A stretch of DNA of 64,000 nucleotides, taken from contig CAJNDS010002812.1 of NCBI GenBank assembly GCA_905221605.1, positions 439,001-503,000 of the forward strand. The letters run 5' to 3'. The position numbers and the translations under genes are program-made. Origin of the DNA: Symbiodinium natans (taxonomy: Eukaryota > Sar > Dinophyceae > Suessiales > Symbiodiniaceae). The stretch's first letter is position 1. Each line of letters starts with the position of its first letter. The notes beneath the pieces were generated by a model. That model was not told the origin of the DNA. It did not search any database and saw only the letters and a program-made list of their open reading frames with translations. Below are positions 57,579 to 64,000 of this stretch, in pieces.

Positions 57579-58307
57579 GTGTTTTGCTCTGACGGTGAGC
57601 CGTCGGAGCCTCTTTCTGCCAAGTTCCTCCGGGCCAGCGGTTTTTCGAACCTCAAAACGGTCATCAGATGCTCCATGCATGTGGGTCAGCGGTCTTTGGA
57701 AGCGGCCATTGAATCGTCTTCGGCCGTGAGCCACCTCGTAGAAACCCTCATCAGCCAATATAGCAGTCATAAGAATGATGGAGAGCTTGGTGGATTCGCG
57801 CGAGCGATCGCCAACAGCGACAAATTGAAAGGCATCTTCAACAAGCATGTGGAGCAAGTGGACACCGTGCTTCGCAAAGCGAAGCTGAACTACGCAGCAC
57901 AACGCTTTGACACGATTTTAGAAGTGAGCCAATGTTTGGTGTTGAATGTGCAACCAGTTCTCTGCACCTTGGCCGAGTGCCAGCTCCGTGACAAGAAACT
58001 CCGGCCGTGGGCCCAGAAGCTGACCGCTTGTTTGCAACCTGAGCAATTGGTTTTGCTCGCTTTGGTCGCAGAATTAGCTTCGGTAGCCGCGAGCTACATA
58101 CATTCTTTCGACCATCGTGAGCGTGGAAGCATTTCTCACCTGGCACGTCTTGCGGCCAAGCGCCATGAGTTGAAGCACCATTGCAACAAGCTTTTTTACT
58201 TCCGTGCAGAAGATGGAACTGCACAAGAACCGCTTTGTCTTTCCACGGCTTACACCGCAGGATACATGCAGTTACTCCAAGAAGGGTACGACCTCTGCGT
58301 GGCCAAG
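57579..58307 (+). CDS. Large exon of unknown gene (243 codons)
   Basis: Acceptor TTGCTCTGGCTGCAG at 57578, joined in phase to 57529. Reads VFCSDGEPSEPLSAKFLRAS, GFSNLKTVIRCSMHVGQRSL, EAAIESSSAVSHLVETLISQ, later HVEQVDTVLRKAKLNYAAQR, FDTILEVSQCLVLNVQPVLC and CVAK. GC donor at 58308. The D-G-E-P-S-E-P start, the R-CSMHVGQR turn and regular helices give the impression of a domesticated transposase core, but I cannot name a family and see no confirmed DDE triad. Confidence 0.6.
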
Positions 58308-58372
58308 GCAGGTTTTGGTTACCTCATTCACAACATGTCTTTGTGACATGTTTTTCGTCCCGCTCTGCGCAG

Positions 58373-58587
58373 GCAGCCGTGCACGGGTCGAAGTTGTTGT
58401 GGTATTCGGCGGGCGCTCGCGACCAGGAGCATGTGGAGCAAATGATTGCCAAACAACTCGGTGTTATCCAAGGCGTGGTGGCCAATTTCTTGGCAGGCAT
58501 CGAGTCGCAGGACTTTGGCGTCAGCGAGGCGCTGCAGCCCTTCGATGTAGACCACTGGGCCCAGCACGCCTCCGACAGCGCGTTGCC
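58373..58587 (+). CDS. Exon (GSKLLWYSAGARDQEHVEQM...)
   Basis: Acceptor CGCTCTGCGCAG at 58372 closes a 65-nt intron and keeps phase with 58307. Reads AAVHGSKLLWYSAGARDQEH, VEQMIAKQLGVIQGVVANFL, AGIESQDFGVSEALQPFDVD, HWAQHASDSAL. Ends at GTGAGC (58588) or at the TGA two bases later. Confidence 0.55.
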
Positions 58588-58752
58588 GTGAGCTCAGCTG
58601 AGAGAGAGGGACGGAGGCGGGAGCAGCATGAGCCTTTAAAGCTGGAAGGCTGGATGTGATGAAGCCCTTGGCTGCTGTTGTGAGCGTGGATGCAACCACG
58701 CCTGCAAGAGTGGAAATATGTAAAGTGAAGCTTTCATCATGGCGACCATTTT

Positions 58753-58933
58753 TTTTTTGCCATTGCGCCGAGTTGAGGTTCGGGACCTCGTCAAGCAGTT
58801 TCTCATCGCCCGGCCCACTACGACCGTGCTACAGAAGTTATTCGGCCGCAATGAGTTCCAGGAGCGTTGGCCGAGCGAAGTGTTTCCATTGTTTTGGGGA
58901 GGCGTGGTGTGCGCGATTTGCACGAGTTGTGGC
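58753..58933 (+). CDS. Exon (VEVRDLVKQFLIARPTTTVL...)
   Basis: Preceded by a T-run (CATTTTTTTTTTGCC). Reads RRVEVRDLVKQFLIARPTTT, VLQKLFGRNEFQERWPSEVF, PLFWGGVVCAICTSCG; GT donor (GTTTGACC) at 58934. Left edge uncertain. Confidence 0.5.
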
Positions 58934-59084
58934 GTTTGACCGCGCAGCACTGGAAGAAGAAGTTGCCGGCCCTGAATGAAGCCGACGCTCTGATTGCTTC
59001 GAATAGACATGCAACATTATCCATACATCATGCCTGTTAACTTGTATCTGATGTGGTTGTTGAGGTAGCGCTGCTTCTTTGCAG

Positions 59085-59252
59085 CTTCGCGGGCACCGCG
59101 CAAATCGAACAAAACTTCGCAGTCGTGGAGTTGCACTCAAAGGGCCGTAAAGCCGGCACGACAGTGGAACATCTGAAGTCCGAGCCCCGTGTTGAAACCC
59201 ATGTTGCAAGGGCCATGCCGTTCGTTTTGCAGCCAGCAAAGTTGCGTAGCTA
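59085..59252 (+). CDS. Exon (QIEQNFAVVELHSKGRKAGT...)
   Basis: Good acceptor CTGCTTCTTTGCAG at 59084. Reads FAGTAQIEQNFAVVELHSKG, RKAGTTVEHLKSEPRVETHV, ARAMPFVLQPAKLRS and a stop at 59251. The next frame begins LRSMVQVRLDG, repeating L-R-S, so a short junction or indel lies at 59245-59262. Confidence 0.5.
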
Positions 59253-59258
59253 AGGAGT

Positions 59259-60431
59259 ATGGTGCAAGTGCGATTGGACGGCTTGGCCCCGCACGATTTC
59301 ATCGTGGAAGACCAATCGGACATCCGTGAAGCAGCGATTCTGAAACTTTCAGAAGATGCCCTGTTGACACAGCACAAATTCCTACAGCTGCATGGCTCCG
59401 GGCGGAACGGCCGCAAAACGGACTTGCCACGGAGAAACGTTGCAAAACTGTTGGTGGCTCAGGATTGTTCGGAAGCGGCACAAACTGTGCAGCCAGGGAA
59501 GGAATCTCTCCAGTCCCTGAAGCGGAAGAGGCACCAGCAAATCCGCACCATCGAGCCGAGGCCGGGGCAGGAGGACAGCCGATTGGAAGCTGCTGCTGCA
59601 GCTTCCCTGGGGCATGCCACAGCCGAGACCAAGCATGGCGTGCTTGCAAAAAAGCTGCAGCAGCTGGGCAGATCAAAAAAAAAACTTTTCTCCGAAGAAA
59701 TCGGCGGTGATGTCCGCGAGACAGCGCGGAAGTACGAGAAGGCAAAGGCCGCAGAGGCAGCCGTCCGGGAGGAGTTGGAATCATGGCAACGCAGCGGTTT
59801 CCGCTTGCATTACTTGGACGCCACTCCAGCCGATCGCAGCAGCGTATTGGTCCTTGCGGAGCAGGATGCAAAAGTTCGCGGCTTGGAGCAGCTTGGGGTC
59901 CGCGTCCTTCGATGGACAGGGAGCGTTGCCGACATGGAGATGGCCTTGCAGGCAAAATATTTGATATGGTTGTCGACGTCTCCTGATGCGGAGTCGGAGT
60001 TCGTGTTGCCGAAAACGGCGTCAGAGTGGATAGCAGCTTCCAGGCTATTGGGCGGTTACATGGGGACATCTTCCTGGCAACGGGATTGCGAGCAAGCCGG
60101 CCAGATTTTTTTGCCCAAAATGCATCTGCAGGGTCAACTCGCGCAGAAGTGCGAGGTCTTCGTACACAAGTCTGCGGGCGAGAAGCAGCTCCCAGTTGCG
60201 AAAGTGGTGGCCCGTTCTGTGGACGCGGCAAGCAGAGTTCTGCCTGGACTCTCATGGGTCCTCCGGCGGAAGTGGAAACATGTGAAGAGCAAGAAGGCGT
60301 TGGTCTTGGTCGATCACACCTCCCTTGACAAGGTCCGCAAAAAAGCAGCAGCCAAACTCAATATTGGACACAGAGGACGGATTGTGACGCCAGTCCAATT
60401 GCTCAACGTGTGTACAGCTTGGACGCTTTGA
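59259..60431 (+). CDS. Large 3' exon, unknown protein (390 codons)
   Basis: Open from MVQVRLDGLAPHDF to TGA. Segments: early HKFLQLHGSGRNGRKTDLPR; a charged linker with GKESLQSLKRKRHQQIRTIE; a coiled stretch ETARKYEKAKAAEAAVREEL; FRLHYLDATPADRSSVLVLA; a tryptophan-rich part ASEWIAASRLLGGYMGTSSW; and a basic end SWVLRRKWKHVKSKKALVLV. No membrane segment. Soluble nuclear or DNA-binding roles are guesses. It is the most solid single frame in the window besides the tandem genes. Confidence 0.65.
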   Translation: MVQVRLDGLAPHDFIVEDQSDIREAAILKLSEDALLTQHKFLQLHGSGRNGRKTDLPRRNVAKLLVAQDCSEAAQTVQPGKESLQSLKRKRHQQIRTIEPRPGQEDSRLEAAAAASLGHATAETKHGVLAKKLQQLGRSKKKLFSEEIGGDVRETARKYEKAKAAEAAVREELESWQRSGFRLHYLDATPADRSSVLVLAEQDAKVRGLEQLGVRVLRWTGSVADMEMALQAKYLIWLSTSPDAESEFVLPKTASEWIAASRLLGGYMGTSSWQRDCEQAGQIFLPKMHLQGQLAQKCEVFVHKSAGEKQLPVAKVVARSVDAASRVLPGLSWVLRRKWKHVKSKKALVLVDHTSLDKVRKKAAAKLNIGHRGRIVTPVQLLNVCTAWTL

Positions 60432-60732
60432 GTTTTTTGCTACAGCATTTGGGGGAGTGCGAAGCCCGGGGTGCGGCAAACAGAGCCAAAACCGTAGTTC
60501 ACCGTAGTTCTGCACTGATTGCTTTGGCCGTTCAGCAGGTGGCAGTTGCTTGCTGCTGCGTTGGAGTCGGTGCTGTGCTTGATCTGACGCTTCATTCATG
60601 GACCCAAGGCATTATACAGCTTCCAAATCCATGGCAGTCAAGAAGCCGGAGCCACAAAACGACTTGACACGGCACGAACAGCACATATTTAAAATGTCAG
60701 GCCTCTTGCGTCGGGACTTGTTCTGCGTGTGT

Positions 60733-60815
60733 GTGGGTGGGTGGGTGGGTGGGTGGGTGGGTGGGCGGGTGGGTGGGTGGGTGGCGGGGGGGAGGGGGGT
60801 GGGGGGGTGGGGTGG
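60733..60815 (+). repeat. GGTG / GTGG simple repeat
   Basis: (GGTG)n at 60733-60783, then a G-rich run. All frames through it are artefacts. Confidence 0.9.
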
Positions 60816-60904
60816 GGAGTACATGTCCCTAACTTTGGGAGCAGAGGCATGGCTTGTCGATTCGGGGCAAAATGGGGCCAGTTTCGGGCAGGAATGAGAA
60901 GCGC

Positions 60905-61056
60905 GTGTTGGCGTACACGGCCAGCCGTGTCGGCCAAAACCATTATTTCTGGATAGACAACCCAACATGCTTTTCTGAATCCCATGTTGGCGGTGTGCGC
61001 CTACTTTGGACATCTTTTGGATGCCTGGGTTTTGGCGTACACGGCCGGCCGTGTGC
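60905..61056 (+). repeat. Repeat with a perfect 16-bp palindrome
   Basis: TTGGCGTACACGGCCAGCCG at about 60907 recurs at about 61033 as TTGGCGTACACGGCCGGCCG. The second holds ACACGGCCGGCCGTGT, a perfect palindrome. The spacing of about 126 bp suggests a diverged tandem duplication upstream of the next gene. Confidence 0.6.
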
Positions 61057-61185
61057 ACCAACATGCGCATACGATTTTGGCAGGCAGTCTGGCCTACATT
61101 TCCAATGTTGTTATTCCCCTGAACTCGTACTTGGGTTCTGACCGATCGCTTTTCGGCTCTGGCAGCGCCTCCCCGAACATTCAAC

Positions 61186-61518
61186 ATGGCCCCCAATGCA
61201 GCCAAGCGAGCGGCTCCTCCTACCGCACCGCCGCTGCGGCGGGTGTCGGGCAGGAAGGCGCCGCCGGCCACAGATCAGCAGCAGAATTCTGCCGCAGCCG
61301 AAGCTCCAGGGCTACCGATCGCCAGTAACCCAGAGCGCCAGCTTCTGGTGGACAACATCATGATTCCCATGAACAAGATCCTGAAGGAGATGTCAGATCG
61401 AGACGTTCAGCCTGTGTCTCATGCAGGCGTCCAGGCCTTTGACAAGGACAACTTTGCAGCGAGCATGCGTGACGATGCTTCCTACACATGCCATGTCCCA
61501 CTGCACTGGATCGGCCTT
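61186..61518 (+). CDS. First exon of unknown gene (111 codons)
   Basis: ATG at 61186: MAPNAAKRAAPPTAPPLRRV, an Ala/Pro/Arg-rich disordered start, then NPERQLLVDNIMIPMNKILK, EMSDRDVQPVSHAGVQAFDK, DNFAASMRDDASYTCHVPLH, WIGL. GT donor (GTGCGAGT) at 61519. The 86-nt intron ends at CCCTTTAGCCTAG (61604), and the next exon joins in phase 0. Confidence 0.6.
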
Positions 61519-61604
61519 GTGCGAGTCTGAGACATGCGACATGTCACCGGTCTCCTGTAATTTGCTGTTGTCCTCTGAAACATAATAAAGGCCCTTTAGC
61601 CTAG

Positions 61605-62330
61605 GCCGTGGACCACGATGACATGTGGCCTGCTTATGGAACCATTGTGAGGGCCTTCGAGCAGAAGTTTGTCGTGCCCCATACCGGGAAGGTCGTCCCC
61701 GCCACATACGGCACAAGTGTGGTGCGCGCCGTCTCCAAATCAGAAGCACCGAAGCCAGGAACGTATGAAATGCTCGACAATGGGACGTTTCGGTACGCCT
61801 TCATGTACGGGTTTTGCCGTGCTGTGGAGGCTCAGGATGAGGAACTCATCGCTGAGTTTCAAGCGTGTGCTCTCCGCTTCCCTGTTTCCTTTGAGTTCCT
61901 GCCAGACGAGGATGCAAAGGCGGTGCGCAAGATTCAATGTGATGTCGATCGCAAAGCGGACGTGATTTTCGCTGGGTTGCACGGGTACAAAGTGATCAAG
62001 GTTTATGCAGGCATTCAGAAGAGCCTCCGTGACAGGAACTTGCCATGCCAAGCTTCGCACATCTACGATTACTTGATCTCAGTCCGCTGGCAGCATGATG
62101 ACAAGCCTGACTCTCGCAAGATCGAGCAACACTTGAAGATTAACGGGCGGCTGACGCCTGAGACGATCGAGATGCTTGATTGCTGCGAGTCTTGGTTCGG
62201 CCAGAAGCACGTCTTGGCAAGCGTGACAGCTCTAGACACGGTCATGGCACGCACATCGTGCAAGCAGCCTGAGCTGCAGGGCAGGCCCGCTTGGAATGAA
62301 GTCATCTCGCGTGCCGTGCTTCTTTCCTAG
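61605..62330 (+). CDS. Second exon of unknown gene (about 240 codons)
   Basis: Reads AVDHDDMWPAYGTIVRAFEQ, KFVVPHTGKVVPATYGTSVV, then YAFMYGFCRAVEAQDEELIA, ADVIFAGLHGYKVIKVYAGI, CQASHIYDYLISVRWQHDDK, ETIEMLDCCESWFGQKHVLA. It ends at TAG 62330, but the next protein-like stretch is one frame away, so a donor near the end or an indel is likely. No domain recognised; the repeated K-V-I-K-V-Y/D-Y-L-I-S-V-R-W core looks like an alpha/beta fold. Confidence 0.6.
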   Translation, partial: AVDHDDMWPAYGTIVRAFEQKFVVPHTGKVVPATYGTSVVRAVSKSEAPKPGTYEMLDNGTFRYAFMYGFCRAVEAQDEELIAEFQACALRFPVSFEFLPDEDAKAVRKIQCDVDRKADVIFAGLHGYKVIKVYAGIQKSLRDRNLPCQASHIYDYLISVRWQHDDKPDSRKIEQHLKINGRLTPETIEMLDCCESWFGQKHVLASVTALDTVMARTSCKQPELQGRPAWNEVISRAVLLS

Positions 62331-62338
62331 CAGCCCTT

Positions 62339-62455
62339 GTTTGAACGACAGTCTCACTGCCAGGCTCTTGAATTGGTGTGTGGAAGGAATCCTGGTCAAG
62401 CAGCTGCGTGGCGAGCTGAAGGCCTCCTCACAGGACAGCCGGCCACTTGAGTAAC
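62339..62455 (+). CDS. Exon (LTARLLNWCVEGILVKQLRG...)
   Basis: Plus frame one step off the previous exon: NDSLTARLLNWCVEGILVKQ then LRGELKASSQDSRPLE and stop at 62453. No strong acceptor can be pointed to; the frame is open back into the end of 61605-62330. Confidence 0.45.
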
Positions 62456-62501
62456 GGACTAGTATGCAAAGAGGTCACGGGCCACAGTTTCCTGTTTGCA
62501 G

Positions 62502-62690
62502 GAGAGCAGCGGTAAGGATGCTTTGAGGTCTCTGACCGCCGGCCTACTCTTCGTGCGCAGGCTCGTGTACTACGTGCGGCAGAAGTTCAACGACAAGATC
62601 TTGGATGTGTTCTTGTCATGGCGTGCTTTCCACGCTGCATATCCCAAAGGCAAGCCCCTGAAGTTTGGCCAGAAGAATGTCTCATCCGGC
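62502..62690 (+). CDS. Exon (ALRSLTAGLLFVRRLVYYVR...)
   Basis: Acceptor TTTCCTGTTTGCAG at 62501 (a second, TCTTCGTGCGCAG, at 62562). Reads ESSGKDALRSLTAGLLFVRR, LVYYVRQKFNDKILDVFLSW, RAFHAAYPKGKPLKFGQKNV. After about 62685 the good frame shifts by one. Confidence 0.5.
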
Positions 62691-63074
62691 GCCCGACTTC
62701 TCTTCCACTGACGAATCGGTGCACATGCTTTTGGAAGCAATGTCCCAAGTCTTTGACGGCAACTGCACAGGCATCTTGAAGCCCATGCTTGCCAAAGACC
62801 AGTTCCTGGCCCCCGAAGTGTTTTTGGCGAACCAGGAGTTGGTGACTCAATCCTTGTTCGATTGGAGGGCCATCCAGGACAAGAGAATGTCTGAGGAGGC
62901 TGCTCGGGAGGTGCGGGACTCTCTTTCGCAGGCACCTCCTCAGCCTCAGGAGCCTTCGTCACCGCCGCCGTCAAAGCCCCCTGTTCCGGTTTGTGCAGTC
63001 GATGTCGCTGATACGGAAGCCCATGCTCCAGCTGATGAGGTGGAGGCTGGGTGCCCGTGTGCCACATCATGCAT
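62680..63074 (+). CDS. Exon (ESVHMLLEAMSQVFDGNCTG...)
   Basis: From an ATG at 62680: MSHPAPDFSSTDESVHMLLE, AMSQVFDGNCTGILKPMLAK, DQFLAPEVFLANQELVTQSL, FDWRAIQDKRMSEEAAREV, then a Pro/Ser-rich tail PQPQEPSSPPPSKPPVPVCA. GT donor (GTAACTGC) at 63075. The overlap with the previous frame shows an indel or an unseen junction near 62685. Confidence 0.55.
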
Positions 63075-63106
63075 GTAACTGCGAAGCCTCTAGTCACATC
63101 CTCTAG

Positions 63107-63274
63107 TTGTGGTTGAGTCTGTATGAGGAGCCAGCTGTCGACAAGACGGCCTCTGTGAAGGCTTTGTTCGATAAGCTGCTGATTCCCAGCTCCATGATGG
63201 ACACTCTCACATCGGTATCGCTCGAAGCCCTGCAAAATGTCATGACCCTGGCCCAGACACGCGCCTGTGCATAG
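63107..63274 (+). CDS. Exon (LYEEPAVDKTASVKALFDKL...)
   Basis: ACATCCTCTAG acceptor at 63106. Reads LWLSLYEEPAVDKTASVKAL, FDKLLIPSSMMDTLTSVSLE, ALQNVMTLAQTRACA and stop at 63272. Missed by a simple ATG-to-stop search because it lacks an early Met. Confidence 0.5.
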   Translation: MWLSLYEEPAVDKTASVKALFDKLLIPSSMMDTLTSVSLEALQNVMTLAQTRACA

Positions 63275-63370
63275 ATTATGGCATGACCTAAGTAGTAGTT
63301 CCTGCCCTGCCCGGCGGTGTCCAAGCATGGGGTTTCCACTGAGGCATCGGGGGCTTTATCACTTACTCAG

Positions 63371-64000
63371 AGATGCCGGTCACCGACTTGGAGCATGCGC
63401 TGAAGACCTTGAGTTTGCTGCAGGGCAAAGTGGAAGGCCAAAGGACATTGTGGTGGTACGACAACAAGTCCTACAATGACAAGTTCTCCTTGAAGGGCAC
63501 CCGCCCCTTCAAGGCCACCGCATCTTTCGAGGAGGCTTTCTTTGGCAATGCATTCGATGGGTTGCTGTCAGAGTTCGGCGACAACGACCTCTTCATGGCA
63601 TGGGACGGGCGGAGGAGCGGAGTTCTGGAGAAGATGCGCAAAAAGATGTCGTCGGCCATAAAGCACTCCGAGAAGTTCACAAAGAGGCCTTTGGGTCAGC
63701 CTTTCCGCGTACACTACAACAACTCCGAGTTCAACGATGGTGGGTATGCCCGGTGCAAGGTCGGCGAGTCCATAAGCAGTCGGCCATTGCTGCCGGACCC
63801 ATGCGAATCCGTCCTGATTCTCGCCGCGAAGGGTGCCAAAACATCAACCCGTAACAGACTCTATGTGGACCTGCCGGGCACGAACTTGACGCGGGGGCTC
63901 TCTGGAGCTCAAATGAAGACCAAAGAGGAACATGAAGTGCAGGTCCCCAAGGCCACGCACGTCAACATCTGCAAAGACATGAAGGCTGCAGTGGACACCG
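63371..64000 (+). CDS. Exon running off the right edge (about 210 codons)
   Basis: TATCACTTACTCAG acceptor at 63370; open to base 64000. Reads MPVTDLEHALKTLSLLQGKV, EGQRTLWWYDNKSYNDKFSL, FEEAFFGNAFDGLLSEFGDN, DLFMAWDGRRSGVLEKMRKK, FRVHYNNSEFNDGGYARCKV, NRLYVDLPGTNLTRGLSGAQ, then HEVQVPKATHVNICKDM. It belongs with the gene starting at 61186. No family recognised; the aromatic- and Gly-rich middle suggests a folded globular domain. Confidence 0.65.

Overview
The window is nuclear DNA of a eukaryote, most likely a dinoflagellate. The reasons are hundreds of TTTAGGG/CCCTAAA units (the telomere repeat of dinoflagellates, also of plants and chromerids), introns that start with GC or GA as often as GT, a tandem gene array, very long simple repeats and many homopolymer G runs. 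There are no bacterial operon signals and no viral genes that I recognise. Chromera-like algae are the main alternative.

Left part (1-4.1 kb, minus strand): three intronless tandem copies of one unknown protein family, about 410 aa each. The spacers between them carry a repeated short hairpin with a conserved loop (core GTGAGGTCCCCTCCTG). The most upstream copy runs into a 1.1-kb (CAA)n/(GTT)n tract that seems to have replaced its start codon. Beyond the tract lie a small array of four hairpins and a tandem duplication with a G-rich insert (to 5.9 kb).

Middle part (6.4-51 kb): this looks like a sea of interstitial telomere repeats, but it holds a second layer. Between the repeat tracts sit about 70 short islands (11-140 nt, mostly 30-100 nt) that are open, protein-like, mostly on the plus strand and bounded by splice-site signals. 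Typically an island has CCCTAAA repeats on its left and TTTAGGG repeats on its right, so introns begin with TTTAGGG (often GTTTAGGG, supplying the GT) and end with CCCTAAA. Twenty-five consecutive islands from 16115 to 29122 can be joined in one continuous reading frame. I read this as one very large gene (or a few) whose introns are built of telomere repeats and small palindromic elements. I call it the long interrupted gene; I do not recognise its product. At least eight families of palindromic MITE/introner-like elements fill the introns, and two carry a telomere tract inserted inside them.

Repeat part (49.4-54.8 kb): duplicated modules with a shared CG-rich box, a satellite of about 129 bp, and arrays of a palindromic 14-bp unit.

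Right part (55.3-64 kb, plus strand): two multi-exon genes of unknown families with ordinary short introns. The second runs off the window end in an open exon. Both show frame changes that may be small introns, errors or decay.
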